From Clostridium sp. MSJ-8 (lineage in GTDB: Bacteria; Bacillota; Clostridia; Clostridiales; Clostridiaceae): a stretch of DNA of 63,375 nucleotides. Shown in pieces: positions 1-9,189 of this stretch (its first letter is position 1; each line of letters begins with the position of its first letter). The notes below the pieces were generated by a model. It saw only the letters and a program-made list of their open reading frames with translations. It was not told the DNA's origin and ran no database searches. The stretch is taken from assembly GCF_018918325.1 (NCBI RefSeq), contig NZ_JAHLQH010000017.1, forward strand, positions 1-63,375, in the 5' to 3' direction. The translations under genes and the position numbers were made by a program.

Positions 1-116
1 CATAAAAATAAATATCAAAAAAAGGTAATTTCAGTTACCTAGCTTTGCTATCGGCTTTTTTAGAAAAAATTTAAAAAGTTATCCACAGATTGGGATATTT
101 CTATTATGAAATATCC
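1..116. other. Intergenic DNA beside a broken transposase
   Basis: No gene is visible. Two short perfect palindromes are present: AGGTAA/TTACCT at 23-40 and a 9-bp stem, GGATATTTC/GAAATATCC, at 93-116 that ends next to the premature stop of the transposase. A perfect DnaA-box sequence (TTATCCACA) lies at 79-87. The sequence does not continue the transposase frame, so it is probably the far side of a deletion or recombination junction. Confidence 0.5.
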
Positions 117-989
117 TCAATTATAAGCTGGTTTAAGCTGACCATTTTTCATAGCATCTTCTTTCATTCTCATAAATGTAGCATCTTTATCTGTTTTTGA
201 ATAACTATTACGCTTGCCACATATATGTATTTTCTTTGTATATTCTTTAAGCTTATTACAGTATTTTTCAAGAGCTTCAATCGAGCTCTGTAAAGCAGTT
301 TTTCTTTTACCACATCCGTGTACGAATTCTATATTTTCAGATTTTTTGATTCTATAAAGCTTTTTTCTTAACTTTTTTATATCTTTTAATTTTATGATGT
401 TTTTATATCCAACTTTGATTCCATAAAGTTCATTGCATTCAGAAACAAAGTCTGCAATCTTAATTAGAAGTCTTTTCATATTTTTAGTAACAGCTTTCTT
501 CCATATAAATGTATATTTATTTGAACTAGCTTCTATTTTAGTACCATCAATAAATATTGCTTCTCCTGAAATTTCACCTATTTTATAAAGAAAGTTACTT
601 GCCTCACTAAGAATACGTGTAGCACAAGGTGCAAAATGAAGACTTCTAAATCGTGCAAATGTTGAATGATCTGGTACTTTAGAACCTTCTAATAGATACA
701 TAAAATTAATATCTCTATAACAAGCCTTTTCTATGTCTCTTGATGAATAAAGTTTATTCATATATCCGTATAACATGATTTTAAGTAACTTTCGTGGCGA
801 TGCTTGATTTTCCTTTACTTTGGAATAAGTCATATATAAATCTGATAAATCCATCTCCTCAACAAATTGACTTAGCAAACGTACAGAATCATTACTTGGA
901 ATCATACACTCAACATTTATTGGTAATTTTAGTTGATAAAATTTTCTATTAATTATATAATTCTTATGTAAAATATTTGTTTTGTTCAT
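117..989 (-). pseudogene. IS1182-family transposase, C-terminally truncated
   Basis: The 290-residue product looks like the first half of an IS1182-type DDE transposase. It has the DUF772-like N-terminal region (about residues 60-120, including [11 protein letters not shown]) and the first catalytic aspartate in FIDGTKIEA (D148). The frame stops right after GQLKPAYN. In full-length relatives (about 450-550 residues) this segment leads straight into the second catalytic Asp and then the Glu, so both are missing. Beyond the stop the DNA does not resemble the missing half, so this is a deletion rather than a single frameshift. The start has only a weak ribosome binding site, as is usual for transposases. 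It cannot catalyse transposition by itself. Confidence 0.85.
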
Positions 990-1056
990 ATTAATATTTT
1001 ACTATAAATCTCATTCTTTTTAAGGATGGGATTTATTTTTTTTGCATAAAAACAGA

Positions 1057-1099
1057 GCTGCTGCACCACTAATTATAAATTAGTTGTGCAACAGCCCCT
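1057..1099. mobile_element. Left end of the IS1182-like element
   Basis: Read on the minus strand, this begins GGGGCTGTTGCACAACTAATT-like, the general form of IS1182-family terminal repeats, and lies about 70 bp upstream of the transposase start. It is also a hairpin: GCTGCTGCACCACTAATT (1057-1074) pairs with its near complement at 1078-1095 across a 3-nt loop. A C-run and T-run follow on the plus strand, so it could also stop transcription. No matching right end is present near position 1, which agrees with truncation. IS end versus chance terminator is judged from sequence form only. Confidence 0.5.
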
Positions 1100-1120
1100 T
1101 TTTCATTATAATATTGTTTT

Positions 1121-1183
1121 ATTTGAATCAATAATAATTGATATTAATTAACTATAAAAATAAATGATCAAAAGTGAATAAAT
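1121..1183. repeat. Degenerate fragment of the interspersed palindrome family
   Basis: The stretch with TTGATATTAATTAACTATAAAA matches the right arm found at 17700, 39890, 51615 and 55020 (consensus TTTGATATTAATTAACTTAAAA), followed by a loosely similar AT-rich run up to the stop codon of the next gene. No hairpin partner or loop is nearby, so this is a remnant. Similarity falls off quickly and some of it may be base composition. Confidence 0.35.
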
Positions 1184-2758
1184 TTAATAATTTTTATTAA
1201 AAGGATTACTTAGGTTGAAATCGGCATAAGTGCTAGCTGTTGATTTACCTAAGTCAGTCATATCTACATCGATATCCACAGGGGTGGTGTCTCCATTTAA
1301 TTGTTTATCCACAGATAAAGATCTAGCTGTTATGAGTTGTGTTAATCCGTCAGTAGCTATAAGAAAATCTTTTTTCTTATAGAAACAAGAATTGTTTGTA
1401 TATTTATCTAACAATTTTGATTTCATATTTGATATAGTATTTATATAATTATTAGGTGCATATGATTTATTATCACTAGTTTGTCCACCTTTAGTTGTGA
1501 TAATTACACAATCTTCTAAATATTTTTCGTATAATGCTCTATAATCTGAATTTTTAAGAATTACATTAAGTAGAGGTCTTTTAGATATATCAACATCAAT
1601 TAAAGGATTATATATATCAAAGTTAACCATATCTGTGGCTTCTGTTGTACCATAGTTACCAAAAGAGTAATTATAATCCCAAGGAATTATTCTAGCAACG
1701 TTATTAAGATATAAGGCATAATTATGAGCTTTGCCTGATTGATAGCTATCTAGATTAACTAGATATGTATTAACGGCAAAATACCTGATTACCTCATCAA
1801 CATCTATTAACTTTTCTAATGAAGATTTATATTCAGCAGTATTACAACTCTCAGAAGAACTTAATAAATTAAGATTTTTGATCCATTCTATAGTAGAATT
1901 AATTTGATTATTAAGTTTTATTTTTTTTGATTTTTTATAATTATTTATATCTATACCTTCATTAACATTATCCCATATGCCTGAATAATCTTTATATATA
2001 TCATTATCTTTATAATCTGTTGAACTAATATCAAATGAGTTATAATCTTTGGTACATAATAAATCGCTTCCAGGAAGTTCAGGTTTACATAATAAACCCC
2101 CTTCTTCTTTTAATGTTCTGTTAATTAGAGCTTCATCTATATTCTCTAGTAATAGATATAGTCCGTAGTTTTCATCGTTTATGTAGAGATTTACCAAAGC
2201 ATAGTAAGGAGTAGGAATATTCATATCAGTCATTAATTTATAAGAAAGATATTCCTTTAATAATGTTGCATCTCCATACATATTATTTAGAGAAATTTTA
2301 TGTAAACCATAGAAATTTTGTTTTTCACCATATTCTGATTTTTTTATATATTTTCCAAAGTTAATGGAAAAACTAAATCTGTTAGAATTATCATCATGTA
2401 CATTTCTTAATGTTGAATTTCCTTTAGTTCTTATTCCAACATAATTAATTTTATTATTGCCGATAGATATAGAATTAGCCAAAACGGTAGGAGTATCTAG
2501 TGCATTATCTAAAAGATAATTTAAATTTTTCTTAGATATATTTATTTTAACAGTTTCAATATTTTCAGTATTAAAGAGCTTTGAATAATTTGCTTCAATT
2601 GCTTCTCCTTGAGTAGCTTTGTTTATTTTATAGTTAGAAGGAATTTTTGCTATAGGATAAGTATTCTTTGAAGAATTTTTGTGTATAAATAAAAAAAATG
2701 ATAATAAAGTAATGACTATTAAGCATATAGATATAAAAATAAAGTTTTTCTTTTTCAT
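1184..2758 (-). CDS. CotH kinase family protein, membrane-anchored
   Basis: A 524-residue protein of the CotH family, the atypical kinase fold first known from the Bacillus spore-coat protein CotH. Residues 1-25 are a basic start plus one hydrophobic segment (signal anchor), so the rest lies outside the membrane. The family hallmark is near residue 361, where RIIPWDYNYSFG supplies the metal-binding Asp. An earlier stretch, LYLLLENIDEALI, fits the N-lobe. ATG at 2758 was chosen because AAGGGGG precedes it at good spacing; an upstream in-frame codon lacks this. It lies 59 bp downstream of the PrmA-like gene on the same strand and may share its transcript. A spore-coat or cell-surface kinase role is inferred; no CotB- or CotG-like substrate is visible here. 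Confidence 0.8.
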   Translation of the reverse strand: MKKKNFIFISICLIVITLLSFFLFIHKNSSKNTYPIAKIPSNYKINKATQGEAIEANYSKLFNTENIETVKINISKKNLNYLLDNALDTPTVLANSISIGNNKINYVGIRTKGNSTLRNVHDDNSNRFSFSINFGKYIKKSEYGEKQNFYGLHKISLNNMYGDATLLKEYLSYKLMTDMNIPTPYYALVNLYINDENYGLYLLLENIDEALINRTLKEEGGLLCKPELPGSDLLCTKDYNSFDISSTDYKDNDIYKDYSGIWDNVNEGIDINNYKKSKKIKLNNQINSTIEWIKNLNLLSSSESCNTAEYKSSLEKLIDVDEVIRYFAVNTYLVNLDSYQSGKAHNYALYLNNVARIIPWDYNYSFGNYGTTEATDMVNFDIYNPLIDVDISKRPLLNVILKNSDYRALYEKYLEDCVIITTKGGQTSDNKSYAPNNYINTISNMKSKLLDKYTNNSCFYKKKDFLIATDGLTQLITARSLSVDKQLNGDTTPVDIDVDMTDLGKSTASTYADFNLSNPFNKNY

Positions 2759-2817
2759 AAAAACCCCCTTATAAGAAATGGGAGCACAAATAAAAATATT
2801 GCGCTCCCTAATAATAA

Positions 2818-3687
2818 TTATTTGTTTGCAAATATAGCAGTACACCATTCATTACTCTGATGTTTCTCTGTTAGAGTAAATCCATGTTCTTCTACTATGT
2901 TCTTTACTTTATCATAATTCCATTCAACTAATCCTGAAACTAGTAAATATCCGTCTTGTTTAAGATGATCTTTGATATAATCCATGAACATCTTAGTTTC
3001 ATCGCCACCTATATTGATATATATCCAATCAAATTCATCATCAATAGAAACTTCATTAGATAGTACATCTCCTATTTTAACTTCTATATTAGATAAGTTG
3101 TTAAGTGATGCGTTTAGAAGTACTTCATCAGTAACATCTCTTATATCTAGTGCAGTAACTGAACTTGCTCCTTTTATAGCTGTAGCAATAGATAATATTC
3201 CTGATCCTGTTCCTATATCTAGGACTTTTTTGCCTTCAAAGTCTTTAGATAATATAACTCGAAGTAAGTCTTGAGTTGTTTCATGAAGACCTGTTCCAAA
3301 GGCACCTTGAGATATGAAGTTAATCTTTTTCTTATTATCAGCAACTTCTTCTTCTGGAGATGCAAGTACCCATGTTTCATCAATATCTATAGCAGGAATA
3401 GAAAAGTCATCATAAGATGTATCTTCCTCTTCTAATATATTGAAACATTTTTCACCTACTATAGGTTGCACTATGTTATTGAAACTTTTTAATTCTTCAA
3501 ATTCTCCTGTAAATGCAACTTTTAATGTGACAAGTTCATCTTCTTTAACTATATAATCATAACCATTATCATCAGTTGTAATTTCAATAGGACTTTCATA
3601 GAATACATCATAGATATCATTTATCTGTAAATTCTCTATTATATTATCAACACGATTGTAAGGTACTTGGTAACATAAAATAAACAT
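2818..3687 (-). CDS. Ribosomal protein L11 methyltransferase-like (PrmA family)
   Basis: A 289-residue SAM-dependent methyltransferase. The C-terminal half has the PrmA signature: GAFGTGLHETTQ just before motif I, VLDIGTGSGILSIA (SAM binding), and an acidic motif II, VTALDI. The NI motif near the substrate site reads WIYINIGG instead of the usual AN(I/L)-type sequence. The N-terminal 100 residues are the smaller recognition domain. PrmA trimethylates L11 in bacteria; in clostridia the canonical gene usually sits beside dnaJ, so this isolated copy may be a paralogue with another substrate. AAGGAGGA stands 10 bp before the ATG. It is divergent from the dehydrogenase gene and heads a likely two-gene unit with the CotH-family gene. 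Confidence 0.8.
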   Translation of the reverse strand: MFILCYQVPYNRVDNIIENLQINDIYDVFYESPIEITTDDNGYDYIVKEDELVTLKVAFTGEFEELKSFNNIVQPIVGEKCFNILEEEDTSYDDFSIPAIDIDETWVLASPEEEVADNKKKINFISQGAFGTGLHETTQDLLRVILSKDFEGKKVLDIGTGSGILSIATAIKGASSVTALDIRDVTDEVLLNASLNNLSNIEVKIGDVLSNEVSIDDEFDWIYINIGGDETKMFMDYIKDHLKQDGYLLVSGLVEWNYDKVKNIVEEHGFTLTEKHQSNEWCTAIFANK

Positions 3688-3800
3688 TAAGTAAAAATCC
3701 TCCTTATATGAATGTATTTCATATAGCTAATTTTAGTATAGAAAAAATGAAAAGTAAAGTTAGAGTGTGATAAAATAAAGAAAAGGAGAGGTGAATTGCT

Positions 3801-4757
3801 ATGAAAAAAATAGTTATTTTAGAGAGAGAAACTTTAGGAAATTTAGACTTTGATATGCTTAAATCTTTTGGTGAATTAATTATGTATGAAACAACTAATC
3901 AAGATGATGTTATAGATAAAATAAGAGATGCTAATATAGTTTTAGTAAATAAAGTTGTACTTAATGAAGATAATTTGAAGTATGCAAAGAATCTAGAGAT
4001 AATATGTGAAGTTGCTACTGGATATAACAATATTGATATAGAGTATGCTAAGAAAAATAATATTGCAGTAACTAATGTGGCAGGATATTCAACTAATACA
4101 GTAGCTCAGCATACATTTGCATTACTTTTATCACTATATAATAGAATTTCTTATTTTGATAATTATGTTAAGAGTTATAAATATACTGAATCTGGACTAT
4201 TCACTGATGTTAGTAAAACTTTTTATGATATAGCTGGTAAGAAATGGGGAATAATAGGACTAGGGGCTATAGGTAGAAAAGTAGCAGAGATTGCAACTGC
4301 GTTTGGTGCAGAAGTAAGTTATTATTCAACTTCAGGTAGAAATAATGATTCAAAATATAAAAGAATAGAATTAGACGAGTTATTAGAAACATCTGATATT
4401 ATATCTATTCATGCACCTCTTAATGATAATACTTTAGGCCTTATTAACTATGATAATATATGCAAAATGAAAAAGAATGCTGTTTTGATAAATGTAGGAA
4501 GAGGTCCTATTGTAGTAGATGAAGATTTGGCGAGAGCATTAGATGAAGAAAGAATATTAGGAGCAGCTTTAGATGTATTTACTGTAGAACCAATTAAGAA
4601 GGATAATCCATTATTATCATTAAAGAATCCAGATAAAGTTATATTAACTCCACATGTAGCATGGGCAAGTATAGAAGCTAGGAGTAGATTATTAGGAGAA
4701 GTGTGCAAGAATATTACAGAATTCTACAAAGGTAATAAAAGAAATAGAATAGTATAA
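3801..4757 (+). CDS. D-2-hydroxyacid dehydrogenase (NAD-dependent)
   Basis: A 318-residue cytosolic oxidoreductase of the D-isomer 2-hydroxyacid dehydrogenase family. The NAD-binding Rossmann core is in the middle (GIIGLGAIGRKVAEIA, about residues 150-165), followed by HAPLNDNTLGLI and NVGRGPIVVD carrying the catalytic Arg. The catalytic Glu lies near VFTVEP and the His in LTPHVAW. Length and motifs are complete. The closest functional fit is glycerate dehydrogenase/hydroxypyruvate reductase, but lactate or other 2-ketoacids cannot be excluded. GGAGAGGTG precedes the ATG. It is monocistronic: divergent from the PrmA-like gene and about 150 bp from the next gene. Confidence 0.85.
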   Translation: MKKIVILERETLGNLDFDMLKSFGELIMYETTNQDDVIDKIRDANIVLVNKVVLNEDNLKYAKNLEIICEVATGYNNIDIEYAKKNNIAVTNVAGYSTNTVAQHTFALLLSLYNRISYFDNYVKSYKYTESGLFTDVSKTFYDIAGKKWGIIGLGAIGRKVAEIATAFGAEVSYYSTSGRNNDSKYKRIELDELLETSDIISIHAPLNDNTLGLINYDNICKMKKNAVLINVGRGPIVVDEDLARALDEERILGAALDVFTVEPIKKDNPLLSLKNPDKVILTPHVAWASIEARSRLLGEVCKNITEFYKGNKRNRIV

Positions 4758-4830
4758 CCAAGAAATAATACAAGTTTAGTGCAATTTTACCCATAAGACT
4801 ACAATCGTTTGTTAAAATTATAAGAATTAA

Positions 4831-4860
4831 TTTACGAAAAATTAAAAAATATGGTATAAT
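4831..4860 (+). promoter_or_regulatory. Likely promoter of the small lipoprotein gene
   Basis: TGGTATAAT (extended -10, TATAAT at 4855-4860) preceded by TTTACG at 4831-4836 with an 18-bp spacer, about 50 bp upstream of the ATG at 4911. Confidence 0.5.
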
Positions 4861-4910
4861 TTATTATATGGTATTTAGAAGTTAATTTTTTTGGGGGAAA
4901 GGATGATTGT

Positions 4911-5471
4911 ATGAATATAAAGAGTATTAAGAAAATGATTGCTTGTATTATGATAAGCAGTATATCTATTAGTATGATTTGTTGCAATAATTCTGATAAG
5001 AATAAAAAAGATAAACAAGAGAGTAAGGTAGAGGTAGAGCAAGATGGATTGCCAGAAGTAGAAGAAAAAAAATCAGAAAGTTATTTTACTGAGAATGATT
5101 TAAAGGATGTAACTGCTGAACAAGTAGAGGAATTAGTTACATATTATAAGCAATTTTCACAGAATACTACTAAGATTATGAATGATTTCTATGGAGGAGT
5201 TCAAGATAATATTCAAGACATCAATTCAATTATAGAAGCTAATAATTCAATTAGAGATAAAATGTATGAATATGCACCTGATGTTATGTTAGACGAATTA
5301 AAAGGTTATGTAGATGGATTTGAAACATTTACAAATTCTATAATAGAGGCAGGAGAATATTCTCTAGAAAATTATTCGGATTATTCAGATGTAGATAATA
5401 AGAGATATAATGTTGAGAATGAATTAAAAGAATTAATACAAAAATATAATTTAAATATTTCGTTATATTAG
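4911..5471 (+). CDS. Putative small lipoprotein, function unknown
   Basis: A 186-residue protein I do not recognise. It starts with a lysine-containing leader and a hydrophobic segment ending ISISMICC, a loose lipobox (Cys at -1 and +1), so lipid anchoring is likely but not textbook. A charged Lys/Glu-rich linker (about residues 28-60) follows, then a compact helical region with regular aromatic and acidic residues (ELVTYYKQFSQNTTKIMNDF). It probably acts on the outer face of the membrane. GGGGGAAAGGATG is a strong ribosome binding region. Nothing in the neighbourhood (dehydrogenase upstream, T-box leader downstream) suggests a function. Confidence 0.6.
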   Translation: MNIKSIKKMIACIMISSISISMICCNNSDKNKKDKQESKVEVEQDGLPEVEEKKSESYFTENDLKDVTAEQVEELVTYYKQFSQNTTKIMNDFYGGVQDNIQDINSIIEANNSIRDKMYEYAPDVMLDELKGYVDGFETFTNSIIEAGEYSLENYSDYSDVDNKRYNVENELKELIQKYNLNISLY

Positions 5472-5512
5472 CTTATTAAGAAACATATAAATAATAAAAA
5501 CAAATCAAATTA

Positions 5513-5541
5513 TTGACATGTATTGAAGAGTGTAGTATTAT
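5513..5541 (+). promoter_or_regulatory. Promoter of the leuA T-box leader
   Basis: TTGACA at 5513-5518, a 17-bp spacer, and TATTAT at 5536-5541. Transcription would start near 5548, just ahead of the leader structure. Confidence 0.75.
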
Positions 5542-5569
5542 TAGTATCAATAAACAAAATATGTATAAG

Positions 5570-5770
5570 CTATGATTAAGAGTAGTAAGAAGAAAGATAT
5601 CTTATAGAGAGTAGAACAGTTGCTGGAAGTTCACAGATAATCGCTTTTGAACTTGCTTATGAGCTGTAAGTTTTAAGAAGACTTACCGGTTGTTAAGATC
5701 GTTATTTTAATTAAGTATTTTTTTGGATGGTACCGCATAAAAGCTCCAATTGGGTTTTATGCGGTTTTTT
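5570..5770 (+). promoter_or_regulatory. T-box riboswitch, probably tRNA-Leu sensing
   Basis: Between the promoter and leuA lies a typical T-box leader. The invariant core TGGNACCGC is at 5728-5736 within TGGATGGTACCGC. The terminator stem CCGCATAAAA (5733-5742) pairs with TTTTATGCGG (5755-5764) and runs into six Ts, so T-box and terminator overlap as required for switching. Upstream are the stem I region (AGAGAGTAG near 5607, GCTGGAAGTTCACAG near 5621) and stem III. In the proposed specifier loop, GAA is followed by CTT (5652-5654), a leucine codon, then a purine. Uncharged tRNA would stabilise the antiterminator and switch leuA on. The class is sure; the specifier assignment is by eye. Confidence 0.92.
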
Positions 5771-5797
5771 ACTATTTACGGGGAGGTATAGTAGATA

Positions 5798-7465
5798 ATG
5801 TTAAATTACAAGAAGTATAAGAGATTTGAAACAATTAAATTAAAAGAAAGAACTTGGCCAGATAAGTTTATTGAAAAGGCTCCTATTTGGTGCTCAGTAG
5901 ACTTAAGAGATGGTAACCAAGCATTAGTTAATCCTATGACAGTTGATGAAAAGATAGAAATGTTCAATCTTTTAGTAGAACTTGGATTTAAAGAAATAGA
6001 GATCGGTTTTCCATCAGCATCTCAGATTGAATATGATTTCTTAAGAAGATTAGTTGATGATAATATGATTCCTGATGATGTATATGTACAAGTATTAACT
6101 CAAGCTAGACCACATTTAATCAAGAAGACATTTGAATCATTAGAAGGAGTTAAGAATGCTATATTACATATATATAATTCAACTTCTATATTACAAAGAG
6201 ATGTTGTGTTTAATATGTCTAAGGAAGAGATTAAGAATATAGCAGTAGAAGGAACACAATTAGTTAAAGAATATGCTAAAGATTTTAAAGGTAATTTAAG
6301 ATTAGAATATTCTCCAGAAAGTTTTACAGGTACTGAAGTAGACTATGCCTTAGAAATATGTGATGCTGTATGTGATGTATGGGGAGCAACTAAAGATAAT
6401 AAAGTTATAATTAACTTACCTTCAACAGTTGAGATGGATACTCCTAATGTTTTTGCAGATCAAATAGAATGGATGTGTACTCATTTTAAGGATAGAGATA
6501 GAGTAATAGTTAGTGTGCATCCTCATAATGATAGAGGAACAGGGGTTGCAGCAGCAGAATTAGCTATGCTTGCAGGTGCAGATAGAGTAGAAGGAACATT
6601 ATTTGGTAATGGAGAAAGAACAGGTAATGTAGATGTATTAACTATTGCATATAATATGTTCTCTCAAGGTGTTAATCCAGAACTTAATCTAGAAGATATC
6701 GAGAAGATTATAGATGTGTATGAAAGATGTTGTAAGATTCCAGTTCATATAAGACATCCATATGCAGGAGAATTAGTATTTACAGCATTCTCGGGTTCAC
6801 ATCAAGATGCAATTAACAAGGGTATGACTAAATATAATGAGAGACATGGACAATATTGGGAAGTTCCATATTTACCAGTTGATCCTAGAGATTTAGGAAG
6901 AGAATATGAAGCATTAGTAAGAATCAATAGTCAATCTGGAAAAGGTGGAGTTGCCTTTGTAATGGACAAATATTATGGTTATAAGATGCCAAAAGCAATG
7001 CATAAAGAATTTGCAGATGTTATTCAAAAGATATCTGAATCAAAAGGTGAAGTTGCACCACAATTAATTATGGATAAATTTAAAGAAGAATATCTAGATA
7101 TAGTAGGACCATTTAAATTTATCAAATGTGCAGTTACAGATGAGAATGTAGATGACCCTAAGGTAGATACTAGAATAAAAGTAAGATTTGAATATAATGG
7201 AGAGGAAAAAGTTATAGAAGGTGTAGGTAATGGTCCTCTTAATTCCTTAAAGAATGCTATAGTAGATGCAAAGATTGCAGATATTTCTATTTTAGATTAT
7301 AGTGAACATGCATTAGGAAAAGGTTCAGAAGCTATGGCTGCTTCTTATGTTAAAGTATCAAGAAATGATACAAAGAAAGAGACATTTGGTGTAGGAGTAA
7401 ATAGCAATATTACAATTGCATCAGTAAAGGCTGTATTTAGTGCACTTAATAGATTATACAGATAA
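5798..7465 (+). CDS. leuA: 2-isopropylmalate synthase (LeuA type 2)
   Basis: A 555-residue enzyme condensing acetyl-CoA with 2-oxoisovalerate, the committed step of leucine synthesis. The TIM-barrel begins with WCSVDLRDGNQALVNPM, whose Asp-Gly-Asn region binds metal. SVHPHNDRGTG gives the His-X-His metal ligands, and LFGNGERTGNVDVLT is the LeuA signature. The C-terminal 120 residues form the regulatory domain where leucine normally binds. Length fits the type 2 branch. GGGGAGG precedes the ATG. Control is by the T-box leader directly upstream. No leuBCD or ilv genes lie nearby, so the pathway is split over the genome. Confidence 0.95.
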   Translation: MLNYKKYKRFETIKLKERTWPDKFIEKAPIWCSVDLRDGNQALVNPMTVDEKIEMFNLLVELGFKEIEIGFPSASQIEYDFLRRLVDDNMIPDDVYVQVLTQARPHLIKKTFESLEGVKNAILHIYNSTSILQRDVVFNMSKEEIKNIAVEGTQLVKEYAKDFKGNLRLEYSPESFTGTEVDYALEICDAVCDVWGATKDNKVIINLPSTVEMDTPNVFADQIEWMCTHFKDRDRVIVSVHPHNDRGTGVAAAELAMLAGADRVEGTLFGNGERTGNVDVLTIAYNMFSQGVNPELNLEDIEKIIDVYERCCKIPVHIRHPYAGELVFTAFSGSHQDAINKGMTKYNERHGQYWEVPYLPVDPRDLGREYEALVRINSQSGKGGVAFVMDKYYGYKMPKAMHKEFADVIQKISESKGEVAPQLIMDKFKEEYLDIVGPFKFIKCAVTDENVDDPKVDTRIKVRFEYNGEEKVIEGVGNGPLNSLKNAIVDAKIADISILDYSEHALGKGSEAMAASYVKVSRNDTKKETFGVGVNSNITIASVKAVFSALNRLYR

Positions 7466-7482
7466 ACATTATATTTTCTAAT

Positions 7483-7630
7483 GATTAGTACCAATTGTTA
7501 TATGCTTTTTTAATAGCATAATTTAATTAATAATTTCTAAATATAAAAATTGAGTTAGCTAAATGTTGTAAACTTATTAAAATTTATCCGATACAACATT
7601 TTAAATGCTAACTCATTTTTTGATTTTTAT
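7483..7630. repeat. Palindrome family copy 1, probable terminator
   Basis: Outer stem TGAGTTAGC (7551-7559) with GCTAACTCA (7607-7615), then T-run. Inner stem AAATGTTGTA (7561-7570) with TACAACATTT (7592-7601). The 21-nt apical loop (7571-7591) is the most divergent of the family but keeps AACT at its start and a TAAA tetraloop closed by A-T and T-A pairs. The left arm (ATTAGTACCAATTGTTATATG, from 7485) is a clear relative of those at 54735 and 60573; the right arm is decayed. It lies directly after leuA and probably ends its transcript. Confidence 0.7.
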
Positions 7631-7650
7631 TCTAATATTCTACAAAAAAA

Positions 7651-7680
7651 TTGATTTTACAACAATAAATATATTATAAT
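7651..7680 (+). promoter_or_regulatory. Likely promoter of the AGCS symporter gene
   Basis: TTGATT at 7651-7656, an 18-bp spacer, and TATAAT at 7675-7680, 39 bp before the ATG at 7720. Confidence 0.6.
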
Positions 7681-7719
7681 AGGTAAGTATTAAAAAAATA
7701 AAGTTTTGGGGTGAAAGAT

Positions 7720-9105
7720 ATGTCTTTATCTAGTGTACTTACTAGTATTAATGATTTTCTATGGGGACCACCTTTACTTATTCTATTAGTAGGAACAGGT
7801 ATATATTTAACCTTTAGATTAAAATTAGTACAGATTACTAAGTTACCATTAGCATTGAAATATGTATTTGGTAAAGATGATGAAGAAGATGATGATGATG
7901 CAAAGGGGGATGTTTCAAGTTTTGGAGCATTATGTACGGCATTATCGGCAACAATAGGTACAGGTAATATAGTTGGAGTAGCAACAGCTATAAAAGCAGG
8001 AGGACCAGGGGCTTTATTCTGGATGTGGATTGCTGCTTTCTTTGGAATGGCAACAAAATATGCAGAAGGTGTTCTTGCAATAAAATATAGAACTGTAGAC
8101 GAAAATGGAGAAATGGCTGGAGGACCTATGTATTATATACAAAATGGTCTAGGATTAAAATGGCTTGCTAAGATATTTGCAGTCTTAGGAGTTGGAGTCG
8201 CATTTTTTGGAATAGGTACATTTGGACAAGTAAAATCTATAGCAGAAGCAGCTAAGATAGCATTTAATGTTCCATCTGCTGTTACAGCGGTTGTAGTAAC
8301 TGTATTAGTAGCTTTAGTAGTATTTGGCGGAATAAAGAGAATATCAAAAGTTTCAGAGAAGGTTGTACCTTTTATGGCTCTTTTGTATATATTAGCAGCA
8401 GTTGTTTTAATTGTTATAAACATAAAAGCTGTTCCTGGTGCATTTGCTGTAATTATTAAAACTGCATTTAAACCATCAGCAGCAATGGGCGGTGTTGCAG
8501 GTGTAACAGTTAAGATGGCTATATCAAAAGGTGTAGGAAGAGGAGTTTTCTCTAACGAAGCTGGATTAGGTAGTGCGCCTATTGCGGCAGCAGCAGCAAA
8601 GACAAAAGAACCTGTTAAACAAGGATTAATATCTATGACAGGAACATTCTTTGATACAATAATAATTTGTACAATGACAGGTTTAGCAATAGTTCTTACA
8701 GGTGCTCATGGTGGAGTGGAACAAGGTGCAGAAGTTACAACACAAGCATTTGCAATTGGTTTGGGTGTATCAACAGTTGCAAAATATATAGTCAATGTTG
8801 GATTAATGTTCTTTGCATTTACTACTATATTAGGATGGAATTATTATGGTGAAAAATGTATGCAATATTTAGCTGGTACAAAATCCATAGTAATATATAG
8901 AGCAGTATTCATAGTATTAGTTGCAATTGGACCATTTATGTCAATAGATTTAATATTTACAGTTGCTGATATAGTTAATGGTTTAATGGCTATTCCGAAC
9001 TTAATAGGTTTAATAGGTTTAAGGAATGTTATTGCACATGAAACAGAATTATATTTTTCTAAATTAAAAGGAAGAACACAAGAAGAAGAGATAGAGATAG
9101 CATAG
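7720..9105 (+). CDS. Sodium:alanine symporter family protein (AGCS)
   Basis: A 461-residue polytopic membrane protein importing alanine or glycine with sodium. AGCS hallmarks are LSATIGTGNIVGVATAI near the N-terminus, GGPGALFWMWIAAFFGMATKYAE, and SNEAGLGSAPIAAAAAKT in the second half. About ten to eleven hydrophobic segments run through the chain, and an acidic loop (DDEEDDDDA) follows the second one. ATG at 7720 is preferred over the GTG nine bases upstream because GGGGTG (7708-7713) is then a properly spaced ribosome binding site. A second AGCS gene lies at 18397-19800; the two are clearly different paralogues. The gene stands alone, with its own promoter. Confidence 0.9.
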   Translation: MSLSSVLTSINDFLWGPPLLILLVGTGIYLTFRLKLVQITKLPLALKYVFGKDDEEDDDDAKGDVSSFGALCTALSATIGTGNIVGVATAIKAGGPGALFWMWIAAFFGMATKYAEGVLAIKYRTVDENGEMAGGPMYYIQNGLGLKWLAKIFAVLGVGVAFFGIGTFGQVKSIAEAAKIAFNVPSAVTAVVVTVLVALVVFGGIKRISKVSEKVVPFMALLYILAAVVLIVINIKAVPGAFAVIIKTAFKPSAAMGGVAGVTVKMAISKGVGRGVFSNEAGLGSAPIAAAAAKTKEPVKQGLISMTGTFFDTIIICTMTGLAIVLTGAHGGVEQGAEVTTQAFAIGLGVSTVAKYIVNVGLMFFAFTTILGWNYYGEKCMQYLAGTKSIVIYRAVFIVLVAIGPFMSIDLIFTVADIVNGLMAIPNLIGLIGLRNVIAHETELYFSKLKGRTQEEEIEIA

Positions 9106-9189
9106 ATTTTATGTTTAGTAAATTGTATAATTAGGTTAGTCATTTTTAATAAGCAACAAAATTATTAACACATTTATTTTTATATAAAT

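Noticed and set aside
79..1313. Perfect DnaA boxes (TTATCCACA) at 79-87 and 1305-1313, with a partial one at 1273
   Set aside because: Two boxes 1.2 kb apart, one of them inside a gene, without dnaA, dnaN or an AT-rich unwinding cluster. Too few for an origin.
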